Positions 43,237-51,084 of a DNA stretch of 64,000 nt are shown piece by piece. A model generated the notes under the pieces. That model did no database searches. It saw only the letters and a list, made by a program, of their open reading frames with translations, and was not told the origin of the DNA. Position 1 is the stretch's first letter. Each line of letters starts with the position of its first letter. A program made the position numbers and the translations under genes. The DNA is from Planctomycetota bacterium (GTDB lineage: Bacteria; Planctomycetota; Planctomycetia; Isosphaerales; Isosphaeraceae): assembly GCA_021791715.1 (NCBI GenBank), contig JAJYWB010000021.1:1-64000 (forward strand), read 5' to 3'.

Positions 43237-44208
43237 TCATGTGACGGCGCAAAGCGTTCGAGCCGATTGAATTTGCCGCGAAAACGGCTCCCACCATTCG
43301 CCCGCGTTGCGGGTGCGCCACATCTCGCCCGAATCGAACGCGACGAGCGCGAATTCGGTCGCCGCGGGATCATGACGAATGTCGATGATCGAATCGAATT
43401 CAAGCCGCTCGGGGAATCCTCTGCGAACATGACTCCATGTTTTTCCGCGATCTTTCGATTCGTAAAGCGCGAATCCGAGAGGGGCTTTCTTGCCGGGGGA
43501 AGACGCGTCGATTCCACCCCTCGGCGCCGCGCCCGCGAGCAAAAGATTGGGATCGTCGGGATCGATCGCCACGGCGCGTGCGTATCGAGCCGATTCGAGC
43601 CCTTTGCCGCGATCGGCCCACGTTTCGCCGCCGTCTTCGCTGATCCAAACGCCGTCGTTCGTCGCGGCGACGACGAGCCCCGCTCCCACGCCCGCGACAC
43701 GAACCGAGAAAACCTCGCTCGGCGCCAATGAGCAAGCCTTCCACGAAGCTCCCGAATCGCCGCTCCGCCACAAACCGCGACCGCTAATCGCCGCGTACCA
43801 AACCGCGGGATCGGGCTTGCCCTGCGCCAAAACTCGCACAAATGGAGGAGGACTCGACGAATCGGGCTCGATCGCAGGCTCGGGAAGCTTCGTCCACGCC
43901 TTCGCCGAGCCGAATACGCGAAAATAAAGCGAAAACGGCTTGAACGCCGCGACGACCGGAGCCTCGATCCCGCTCCCCGCCGCGATCGCCGTCGGCCGCG
44001 TCGCCCCCTCGGGCGCCGGAATCTCGCGCCACGAAAGACCGTTGTCGCGGCTTTCCAGAATCGCGCCCCCCTCGTCGATCACCACGAGAGCCCCGCTCCC
44101 GGACGATACGATCTGATTGATCGCGCGATGCTGCAAACTGTGAAAGACGGGCCAGGGACCTCCCTGAAACCAGCGATGAATCCCGTCGTCCGTTCCAATT
44201 AATATCAT
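43237..44208 (-). CDS. BNR/sialidase-like beta-propeller protein
   Basis: A 323-residue propeller with Asp-box repeats: LVVIDEGGAILESRDNGLSW, GRGLWRSGDSGASWKA, DGVWISEDGGETWADRG, ALYESKDRGKTWSHV and MWRTRNAGEWWEPF ('S.D.G.TW'). It has no signal peptide, so it is probably cytoplasmic, and no catalytic residues of a sialidase are evident. Similar proteins are often called exo-alpha-sialidase or photosystem-II stability-like, without proof. It ends 59 bases before the epimerase and starts 12 bases after the hydrolase, so the three genes form one minus-strand group. Confidence 0.75.
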   Translation of the reverse strand: MILIGTDDGIHRWFQGGPWPVFHSLQHRAINQIVSSGSGALVVIDEGGAILESRDNGLSWREIPAPEGATRPTAIAAGSGIEAPVVAAFKPFSLYFRVFGSAKAWTKLPEPAIEPDSSSPPPFVRVLAQGKPDPAVWYAAISGRGLWRSGDSGASWKACSLAPSEVFSVRVAGVGAGLVVAATNDGVWISEDGGETWADRGKGLESARYARAVAIDPDDPNLLLAGAAPRGGIDASSPGKKAPLGFALYESKDRGKTWSHVRRGFPERLEFDSIIDIRHDPAATEFALVAFDSGEMWRTRNAGEWWEPFSRQIQSARTLCAVT

Positions 44209-44220
44209 GTGATAGCGCCC

Positions 44221-45279
44221 TTAGGTTTTTGATGCAAGCCACTGTTTAAGCTGCGCGAACGCCGCCGCCCCCTGAAACACGTGCGCCGCCGAGAAAAACG
44301 CCGAAGCGAAGTTCTCCTCGACGCCGATCGCGCGGAAAGCTCGCGACGTTTCAAAGATCGCCGCGTCGACGCCCGCTTTGGGAAAAATCGGATCTTCGAG
44401 CCCGCTCTCACAAAAAAGACGCCGCGGTGCAATCAGCGACGCCACGTCCGAAGCCTCGAAATATTGAAGAATCTTGGGTACGTAATTATCAATGCAATGA
44501 TTAACGCTGAAGATCGAATCGCGAAACGTGCAGAACGACCCCGAAAGAACCGTCGAATGCACCCGAAGATCGAGCGCCGCGGCGTAAAGCGCGACCGTTC
44601 CCCCTCCCGATATCCCCATCAAAACGATCCGATCCGAATCGACCTCGGGACGCGTCGACATCAGATCGATCGCCTTCAAAACGTCCCAAACCCGCCAGCC
44701 GATCATCGTTTCGCCGAGCATGAGCGCCGCCCCCGACGCCGTTTGACAACTGCTCGTCGAACCGCCGGCCTTGCAAGCCGCCGCGTCCCGCCGATGACCG
44801 AACCCAAGCATCTCGAGCGCCAACGTCACATAACCGCGATCCACGCATTGCAGCGCGAAATCGTGTTGATAACCGTCGTAATGATCGCGCTCGCCGCCGT
44901 TCTCGTCGATCCCCACGATCTCGTCGATCCCGCGACCGTGGCCGGGAAGGCAAATCACCGCGGGGCTCGGCTTCACCACCGAATCGGGTATCAGAAGATA
45001 ACCGATCGCCGAAAGGTTCAACCGCGTGTTGAATGTGACGATCCTCCGTGAATATCCCTTCTTCTTCACCGGAGTTTCATACCGCGCGTCGAGGTCGATC
45101 GTCTTCTCGGGAAAAGGACCGATCAGATCGACGAGCTTCGCCCGAGCCTCGTTTTGCCAAACGTAAGCGTCGGCAGCGGTCTGGGCGCGGAACGACATCC
45201 TCCGCGGCGTTTCGCGATACCGCGAAAGCGCGTAGGAAAGCGAGTCAAAACGATCGGAACGAGGCGTCGGACCGGTCAT
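44221..45279 (-). CDS. Alpha/beta hydrolase, acetyl-xylan-esterase or dienelactone-hydrolase type
   Basis: A 352-residue hydrolase without signal peptide. The nucleophile elbow is GISGGG, an oxyanion-type segment is CLPGHGRGIDEI, the acid is in ESGLEDPIFP and the His in FSAAHVFQG. The layout follows the large-cap family often annotated abhydrolase_7/acetyl xylan esterase. It would hydrolyse an ester, substrate unknown. Several Cys near the middle (AAACKAGGSTSSCQ) are a lineage-specific loop. The next gene (BNR propeller) begins 12 bases downstream on the same strand. Confidence 0.82.
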   Translation of the reverse strand: MTGPTPRSDRFDSLSYALSRYRETPRRMSFRAQTAADAYVWQNEARAKLVDLIGPFPEKTIDLDARYETPVKKKGYSRRIVTFNTRLNLSAIGYLLIPDSVVKPSPAVICLPGHGRGIDEIVGIDENGGERDHYDGYQHDFALQCVDRGYVTLALEMLGFGHRRDAAACKAGGSTSSCQTASGAALMLGETMIGWRVWDVLKAIDLMSTRPEVDSDRIVLMGISGGGTVALYAAALDLRVHSTVLSGSFCTFRDSIFSVNHCIDNYVPKILQYFEASDVASLIAPRRLFCESGLEDPIFPKAGVDAAIFETSRAFRAIGVEENFASAFFSAAHVFQGAAAFAQLKQWLASKT

Positions 45280-45518
45280 GGCGATTTATCAATTCCCAAA
45301 ATCATCCCGGGGGGAAGCGCTCGAAGCGAATCGCCTTGAAGCATAACGCAACCCGCTTGAGCGGGCAAGGATTCGATCGTCACCGCGACAATCCTCGGGA
45401 ATCACGAGCATTCTTTTTCGATGTCACCGATCGATGATCACGCCGAAATCAACCCGAAGGCGCACGACGAAGCTCGACCGCCCGCCGAACCGCTTCGCCG
45501 CCCCCCCGTGAGCCGCGG

Positions 45519-45541
45519 CCGCCGAATCGCCGAATCGGCGG
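45519..45541. terminator. Short hairpin in the gap between hydrolase and aldo/keto reductase genes
   Basis: CCGCCGA pairs with TCGGCGG across a 9-base loop, in a 343-base gap with no gene. T-rich sequence follows on the plus strand but not on the minus, so its role is uncertain. Nothing else is seen in 45280-45622. Confidence 0.35.
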
Positions 45542-45622
45542 ATCGTTTTACCAATTTATGTATATAAGAACAGGCGATCTCTCGGATCACGTCTTTAGAC
45601 GATCGGATCACGACTCGGACGC

Positions 45623-46594
45623 TCATTGCGACCACTTCGTCGGCGTTCGATCCCACCTGTGCCCGCTCAACCGTTCGATCAAGGCGACCGATAAATGCGG
45701 AGGACCGCTCGCGGCGATGTTTGATTCCACATGTTTAAGTTTTCTCATTCCGGGAATGATCGTCGACACCCGAGGATCGGCCAGAATCCATTTGAGCGCG
45801 AGTTCGGCGAGCGTCATCCCCTGGGGAATCAACGGCTTGAGCCGCTCGGCTCGTTCCACGCTCGCCTTCAAATTCTCGGGGACGAAATACGTGTTCCGCC
45901 AATCCCCCTCGGGCCAGCGTGAATCGAGAGTCAGATTCCCAGTCAACGTTCCCTCGTCGAACGGAACCCGAGCGATCACCCCCACGTTCAACTCGCGACA
46001 CAACGGCAACAACCGATCCTGAGGCGCCTGATCAAAAATGTTGTAAATCACTTGTACCGCGTCGATCAGCCCCGTTTTGAGCGTTTCCAGGCAGTTTTCG
46101 GGCTCCCATCGATTCACGCTCACTCCGACCGCTCGAACCAATCCCTCGCTCTTCAACCGATCGATCGCGGTTTGCCAACGCGTGTCGCTCGCCCACGAAT
46201 CCTCCCAAACGTGGAACTGAATCAGATCGATCGGCGCGCGTCCGAGATTCTCCAAACTTTTATCCACATATTCTCGAATATGATCGGGAGGAAAACAGTC
46301 GTCGAGGGTGAATTCTCGTCGCGAAGGCCAAATCAAATTCTTGGGAGGGATTTTGGTGGCGAGTCGGAGCGTTCGATCGGGGAACGTCTTCACAAGCTCG
46401 CCGAGGAGTCGTTCGCTGTGTCCCGCTCCGTAGGCCCAAGCGGTGTCGAAAAAGTTGCAGCCGAGTTCGACCGCCCGGCGCAGCGACTCGAGCGATTCGG
46501 CGTCGTCCGAGCCCGACCACCCCCCCATGCCCCACATTCCATAACCGATCTCGCCGACCTCGAATCCCGTCCTGCCCAAAATGCGCTGATTCAT
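45623..46594 (-). CDS. Aldo/keto reductase
   Basis: A 323-residue NADPH-dependent reductase with the (beta/alpha)8 AKR signature: NFFDTAWAYGAGHSERLLGELV (active-site Asp and Tyr), LRLATKIPP (Lys), a FHVWEDS block with His, and the C-terminal LALKWILADPRVSTIIPGMRKL. It reduces carbonyls, substrate unknown. ATG 46594 is the natural start (NQRILGRTGFEV); the open frame to 46783 enters the following AT-richer region. It is transcribed alone, 343 bases from the hydrolase gene. Confidence 0.92.
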   Translation of the reverse strand: MNQRILGRTGFEVGEIGYGMWGMGGWSGSDDAESLESLRRAVELGCNFFDTAWAYGAGHSERLLGELVKTFPDRTLRLATKIPPKNLIWPSRREFTLDDCFPPDHIREYVDKSLENLGRAPIDLIQFHVWEDSWASDTRWQTAIDRLKSEGLVRAVGVSVNRWEPENCLETLKTGLIDAVQVIYNIFDQAPQDRLLPLCRELNVGVIARVPFDEGTLTGNLTLDSRWPEGDWRNTYFVPENLKASVERAERLKPLIPQGMTLAELALKWILADPRVSTIIPGMRKLKHVESNIAASGPPHLSVALIERLSGHRWDRTPTKWSQ

Positions 46595-46895
46595 CGATCC
46601 GACTCTCCGCGTGCGAAAAGTAACGTGAACGCGAAGGAATCTTAGCAGATCGAAAAACCGATCGCACGTGTTCGCCAAGAGTCGTCGGCGGCGGATCGAC
46701 GCGATCTTAACATGATGTAAAAAGAGGATTTGGTCGGGTTGATTTGTCCGGTCGGCGGAATGTTCGATTCGTCGCGATCGCATGTCGTGTGTCTTGGCCC
46801 GTGTTCCTGTTACCAGCAGGAATGCGGACTTTTTCTTTCATGCTAAATTGTAGTAAACATTTTTACAAACGGCAAGAGCGGCAGGCATTTTTTGG

Positions 46896-46924
46896 TTGAT
46901 TTTTCGACAAATCTTGTCTATATT
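46896..46924 (+). promoter_or_regulatory. Predicted sigma-70 promoter at the left edge of a sequence islet
   Basis: TTGATT (46896-46901), a 17-base spacer and TATATT (46919-46924). The predicted start of transcription would fall almost on ATG 46932, so the first transcript is nearly leaderless. The gap 46595-46895 before it shows only a small hairpin (TTCCTG..CAGGAA near 46805). Confidence 0.5.
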
Positions 46925-46931
46925 AAGCTGC

Positions 46932-47144
46932 ATGGCCAGACGACGAACAAGATCCGAAACTCTGGATGGAAAAGACCTTCGCATCCCCGTGACGGCATAA
47001 TTGAAGCGGTTGATCGAAGAAGCGACCGGCGACGTACCGGAGGGGAAAGCGTCGGGGTATAGAACCGTCCTACCGGAAGCCGCCCAGAGGAAGTAGTCGC
47101 ACCGTCAGCTTCTAGAGGAGTTCCAACAATAGAAGGAAGAATGA
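46932..47144 (+). pseudogene. Decayed small gene with three in-frame stops
   Basis: Reading on from ATG 46932 in one frame gives MARRRTRSETLDGKDLRIP, a stop (TAA), LKRLIEEATGDVPEG..RTVLPEAAQRK, a stop (TAG), SHRQLLEEFQQ, a stop (TAG), then KEE and TGA at 47144. The three stops look like single-base changes (for example GAA to TAA), and the intervening codons keep a coding, helix-rich pattern. It could be a former small DNA-binding or antitoxin-like protein; I do not recognise the family. Promoter boxes end 7 bases before the ATG. Confidence 0.5.
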
Positions 47145-47292
47145 TTTCTAGGCGTCCGTCTTATTCAGACGCGGCCGGTTAGTCCGCAATTGCTGTATTG
47201 GAAATAAGTTACGGTTTTTTTTCCTCGCCGCGCACTTAGTATATGGAGAGGGGGGTTGGCCCCAGAGATCAATTCAGAGAAGGAGTATTAAA

Positions 47293-47490
47293 ATGGCACA
47301 GCCGTTGATTATTCAATACACGAACCTGCTCCACAAGTACCGCGATCCAAACGCGGAGCCTGTCAAGGCTTTTCTGCGGAAGCACGCCGCTGACAAAGTT
47401 CTCATCAAGCGTGCTGACGCTCTTAACGAGGTTTGGAAGCTGAAGGAGGCGCTCATCACAAGCTCTATACGAGGTTTGGAAGCCGAATGA
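47293..47490 (+). CDS. Small hypothetical protein, possibly truncated
   Basis: A 65-residue acidic/basic helical protein (MAQPLIIQYTNLLHKYRD..FLRKHAADKVLIKRADALNEVWKLKEAL). The 'FL..HA.D..F..RA..L' pattern is like short proteins paired with sigma-like genes, though I cannot name a family. ATG 47293 follows GGAG by 9 bases. The last codons (ITSSIRGLEAE) come from a 43-base tandem duplication that shifts the frame, so the native end is probably lost. It is convergent with the sigma-like gene, 8 bases from its stop. Confidence 0.55.
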   Translation: MAQPLIIQYTNLLHKYRDPNAEPVKAFLRKHAADKVLIKRADALNEVWKLKEALITSSIRGLEAE

Positions 47491-47502
47491 GGCGCTCGTC
47501 AG
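47427..47502. repeat. 43-base tandem duplication
   Basis: Copy 1 begins at 47427 (CGAGGTTTGGAAG..) and copy 2 at 47470, matching at about 29 of 33 bases. The 43-base step is not a multiple of three, so it changes the reading frame at the end of the small upstream ORF. It also reaches the stop codon of the convergent sigma-like gene. Confidence 0.65.
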
Positions 47503-48047
47503 ATCCTTCGCACAGCCCCCTGTTGCTCCAACATATCTATCGCTTCTTCGTAGTATCGGTAGAGATCGTCTATGGACATGTCAAGCGCGCCGGCGATATT
47601 ATTTGGGTCTCCTTCGTCGAAGAAAATCCTCTCTAAGACCGTCTTGTGCGGTTCAGGGAGATCGTTGACAAGATCGAGCAGGATATCGATCTCCATCTGA
47701 CTATCCATCTTGGCAAGAGCGTTCGGGTCAATGGACGGCGTCTCGATTTCTTCGCGGCGCCGTCTTTTTCTTTGGGCTAAAATGGCGGCGTTCCATAGCG
47801 ATTGTCGCAAATATGCCTTGAAAGCACCGAATGTCGGATACCGACGCGAGTTAATGAAACGGCGGTTCTTCGCCAATTTGCCATCAAACCATGCAAAGAC
47901 GTGGGAAACGGCGTCGCTAAAGTCCATGCTAGGGTACCGAACAGTGTATTCGTTCGAAAGATCGACAAGCAAATTGGCGAAAGTATCGCTGCGGATAAAA
48001 TCGCGACCTTTGTCGGGTGGCCAGGACTCTGGGCTTATATCTATCAA
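47499..48047 (-). CDS. Sigma-70-like small regulator
   Basis: A 182-residue protein with a region-2-like block (FSDAVSHVFAWFDGKLAKNR then TFGAFKAYLRQSLWNAAILAQ, followed by the basic KRRRREE) and a C-terminal region-4-like helix-turn-helix (DLPEPHKTVLERIFF then NIAGALDMSIDDLYRYYEEA). This plan fits an extracytoplasmic-function-like sigma factor, but the similarity is weak and other helix-turn-helix roles are possible. It starts at TTG 48047 with a strong GGAGG 7 bases upstream, which decides the start. It follows the membrane protein gene by 18 bases, so the pair may be a sigma and membrane partner. Confidence 0.6.
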   Translation of the reverse strand: MIDISPESWPPDKGRDFIRSDTFANLLVDLSNEYTVRYPSMDFSDAVSHVFAWFDGKLAKNRRFINSRRYPTFGAFKAYLRQSLWNAAILAQRKRRRREEIETPSIDPNALAKMDSQMEIDILLDLVNDLPEPHKTVLERIFFDEGDPNNIAGALDMSIDDLYRYYEEAIDMLEQQGAVRRI

Positions 48048-48065
48048 CTAGGAGCCTCCATGTGT

Positions 48066-48584
48066 TTAGGCGTTGTCTTTATCATCGGCCATTGAGTCGG
48101 CCGCTCGCTCCAACCTCCGCGCCAATTCCTGCTCGCTGATTTTAGCTTCGCGTTCAATTTGCTTTAGTGGCATAAATTGAGATGCAATCAGAGAGGAGCG
48201 GTCATCGACATCGGGCACTTTATCATGCAAAGCGTCACTCATCTGGATAATAGCCTTCACCGACATTAGGGTAAATGGGCGAGCCGGGAAGAAGAGGCCG
48301 ACTATACTGAGAGTCAGTCCTAACCCAAGACCGAGCAAGTAGAACGCGGCGTTATTCGCCTCCAGAAGACGCGCGAAAAGAGCGGTGGCTCCGAAAGCTC
48401 CTCCACCAAAAAGGGCTAACATCACCGCCATGAAAATCTTACTTGCCGTTTCCGCACTTTCCCAGTTCGCAATAACAGACCGAAGAAGCATACCAAAGCA
48501 CAGGCCGAGGCCGATACCGATGAAAAACGCAGCTGCACACCAGACAAAGTACATAAGTGGGAACCACGGAAGGGGGGTCGGCAA
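48066..48584 (-). CDS. Four-helix membrane protein paired with the sigma-like gene
   Basis: A 172-residue protein with about four hydrophobic segments (residues 8-36, 44-70, 75-98) and a long cytoplasmic C-terminal tail (about 105-172) rich in charged helix (QIEREAKISEQELARRLERA). It may anchor or sense for the sigma-like protein encoded just downstream, but no family is recognised. The start at TTG 48584 has no good ribosome-binding site; ATG 48554 is an alternative. Confidence 0.5.
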   Translation of the reverse strand: MPTPLPWFPLMYFVWCAAAFFIGIGLGLCFGMLLRSVIANWESAETASKIFMAVMLALFGGGAFGATALFARLLEANNAAFYLLGLGLGLTLSIVGLFFPARPFTLMSVKAIIQMSDALHDKVPDVDDRSSLIASQFMPLKQIEREAKISEQELARRLERAADSMADDKDNA

Positions 48585-49061
48585 TGAGTTATCTTGTGCC
48601 GAGTAACCGAATCAGTTCTGATCCGATTTAAATGATTCTAGCTAAGCGAAATGACGGAATCAAGAGTCTGGAAGAGAATGCGTTGCATACTGCTCATATC
48701 ATTGCAATTGTTCGGATTGCGTTGCTTGAGGAGAATGCGCTGCAAAGCCGAGACGTGGATCGTCGGTGTCGAAACGGCATGAGGACTCGCTCGAGCAAAT
48801 GTTCAAAGAATATTTACAATAATAATTATTTGCATGAAAAGACTCCTTTTCGATTTCATCGCCAAGGATCGAAACGCGGAGCGGCTTCCGCTTGAATACG
48901 ACTGAAAAACAACGACATCGAAGGAACTTCAAAAAGCCGGCGACATCCGCGGTTTGAAACCGACCTCAACAAACGCCCGCTCAAAGGCGCCTCGAACGGC
49001 GATCCGGCCCTCGGAGAAGAAGATCGATTTGATCTCTCGCAAGAAATCCGGAATACTCGCA
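48585..49061. other. Intergenic region after the islet
   Basis: 477 bases with a 14-base imperfect direct repeat (GAGAATGCGTTGCA near 48674, GAGAATGCGCTGCA near 48733) and no convincing gene. The base style returns to the CGATCG-rich host pattern near 48850. Confidence 0.3.
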
Positions 49062-49090
49062 TTGACTTTTCGCTCGGAACGCGTTACATT
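49062..49090 (+). promoter_or_regulatory. Predicted sigma-70 promoter of the 49.2 kb gene
   Basis: TTGACT (49062-49067), a 17-base spacer and TACATT (49085-49090), about 100 bases upstream of ATG 49195. Confidence 0.55.
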
Positions 49091-49194
49091 CGGTATGTAC
49101 GACCGATTCATGGAAAATATCAAAACCACGCACGGTCGATCGTGTATGTACGCGTAAAACGACGTTCGACAACCGCCGACTTTGGAGAATCCTC

Positions 49195-50775
49195 ATGGCC
49201 GCAGTCGATCAAGCTTCGATCAACCGTACTAACGCCGCCAAATCGACCGGGCCCAAAACCCGCGAGGGAAAGGCGAAATCATCAAAAAACGCAATCAAAC
49301 ACGGGATCAAATCCGAAATACCCGTGATTCCAGGTGTCGAATCGTTCGACGAATGGGAAGATCATCGCGACGCGGTCGTTCGAGGGCTCCACGCCCGCGG
49401 CGAACTTGAAATCGCGCTCGCGGAACGCGCATCGCTCCTCATGTGGCGGATGAATCGCGTCATCCGATTCGAGAACGAAACCGCTGCGCGGGAGATCGAT
49501 CACGCAAGTCAAACGCTCGACACGCTCTTCAAACTTCCCGTCTTGGCGCGGTCGAAAACCGAGGCGATCCACGTCGAAACCGCAAAAAAACACTTCCAGG
49601 TCTGTTCCGAACGGTACGATAAGTACGGCGCCCGAGCGCTCGACGACCCCGATATCCGCGACGATCGCGTCGAGATCGGCAAAGGAATTAAAGACATCCA
49701 AAAACGCGCGATCCTCCCCCCGGTCGATACCCTCCAGGTTATCGTCAGGTACGAGGCGCACCTCCAACGCGCACTCAAATTCACCCTCCAAGAACTCGTA
49801 CGCGTGCAAAAATTGCGAGAATCGATCCCCTACGAATTCGTCGACGACGATCTTTTGAACGACGCGAGCGGCGATCGGTTCTCCTCGGCTTACGACGAAG
49901 GCGACTTCGATATCGACGATCCTCGTCCGGTCCACGAACCGCGTCGACACGTTGAGGAACGCGATCGCGCGAATTCCGAGCGCGATGAAACCGCAAAGAC
50001 GACTGTGATTCGAGATAAGTCGATTGATCGCATCGATCGGCGATTCGTCGATGTCGTTCCGCCTCAAGATCAAGCGTCGAACGTCTCGAATTTGAGCGAG
50101 AACTTCGAAATCACGATCGTCGACACGGTCGCTCCTCGGATTGACGCGGGGTTTTTCGCATCCAGGATCGCTTTCGTTTCATCGCTTTACGGCGCAACGG
50201 CGAGCTCGGCGGATTCGATCGCATCGGCTGTCGCGGACGTCTCCTCGGTTCACGCGGCTTCGGATCGCGAAGATCGACCCCATTCCGATGAACATCGACT
50301 TTCCAGGGAAGGCGAACGCGCGTGTTTGATCGCGGTCGCGACAGGGGTTGCGGAAAACCGCGCCGCTTTCGAGGATGTGAACGATCGCTTCGCCACGGTC
50401 GTTACGGTTCCCTCGGCTCGTCAGATTCATGACTCATTATTATGTTACGATTCGACACGCGTCTTCTTTCTGAACGTTTCGGCTTCGAGGGAGATCGTGG
50501 GGGTTGATGAGCGAGAAGTCGCCGTGGAATTCTCACGCGATTTATCGGGCGATCGAGTGGAATTCTCACGCGATTCGTCGGGCGATCGTTCGGTCGATCG
50601 CGATCGGGCTTCGTTCGGCGATCTTCACTTCGACGACGAACCGAGTTCTTCAGGCGAAACCGAATCCGACGACGCCTTGGATCGAAGACTGATCGAAGCG
50701 CTCGGCGATTCGGTTCGTCCCGGTCCTTGGGTTCCACGCGATCGTTTGTCGCCGAGTTCGCGTGCGATCGTGTGA
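49195..50775 (+). CDS. Hypothetical protein with conserved N-terminal KSTGP motif and degenerate acidic tail
   Basis: A 526-residue protein. The N-terminus (NRTNAAKSTGPKTREGKAKSSKNAIKHG) matches a widespread short motif of uncharacterised bacterial proteins, with a helical, charged region to about residue 210. Beyond that it is Asp/Arg/Ser-rich and near-repetitive: EFSRDLSGDR and EFSRDSSGDR follow each other near residues 442-462. There is no signal peptide. It starts at ATG 49195 with GGAG upstream. Function unknown. The tail could be disordered and fast-evolving, or the coding ends earlier than the open frame suggests; codon style remains like the neighbours. Confidence 0.7.
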   Translation: MAAVDQASINRTNAAKSTGPKTREGKAKSSKNAIKHGIKSEIPVIPGVESFDEWEDHRDAVVRGLHARGELEIALAERASLLMWRMNRVIRFENETAAREIDHASQTLDTLFKLPVLARSKTEAIHVETAKKHFQVCSERYDKYGARALDDPDIRDDRVEIGKGIKDIQKRAILPPVDTLQVIVRYEAHLQRALKFTLQELVRVQKLRESIPYEFVDDDLLNDASGDRFSSAYDEGDFDIDDPRPVHEPRRHVEERDRANSERDETAKTTVIRDKSIDRIDRRFVDVVPPQDQASNVSNLSENFEITIVDTVAPRIDAGFFASRIAFVSSLYGATASSADSIASAVADVSSVHAASDREDRPHSDEHRLSREGERACLIAVATGVAENRAAFEDVNDRFATVVTVPSARQIHDSLLCYDSTRVFFLNVSASREIVGVDEREVAVEFSRDLSGDRVEFSRDSSGDRSVDRDRASFGDLHFDDEPSSSGETESDDALDRRLIEALGDSVRPGPWVPRDRLSPSSRAIV

Positions 50776-50908
50776 ACCTTGAGCGTCGTTTGGGCGGCGG
50801 GGCGGATGCGAGCGATTCGAGGGGGTTTGAAGCGAGCTCGGCGTCGTTGAAACGAACGAAATCGCGATCGGTATCGAAATAAGGAATGAAGGTTGCGTGA
50901 ACTATTCG

Positions 50909-50937
50909 TTGACGTCATGTTGAACCGAGATTACGAT
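50909..50937 (+). promoter_or_regulatory. Predicted promoter upstream of the S55-family gene
   Basis: TTGACG (50909-50914), a 17-base spacer and TACGAT (50932-50937, 4 of 6 to consensus), about 145 bases before ATG 51085. The rest of the gap 50776-51084 shows nothing else. Confidence 0.45.
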
Positions 50938-51084
50938 AAAGATAGGGACTAATCCGTTCGTCTCATCGTTTGAATATCTTCGTCGTCGCGACGGTTTTTC
51001 GTCTTCGGGACGGTGAGGAAGATCGGATCTCGGATCGACGCGTTTCGCCCACCGACCACGCCCGTTTTTGGGAGGTCATTTCGC

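Noticed and set aside
48632-48895. 87-residue open frame with a repeated LEENAL pattern
   Set aside because: No ribosome-binding site or family resemblance; the repeat is a 14-base direct repeat in the DNA.
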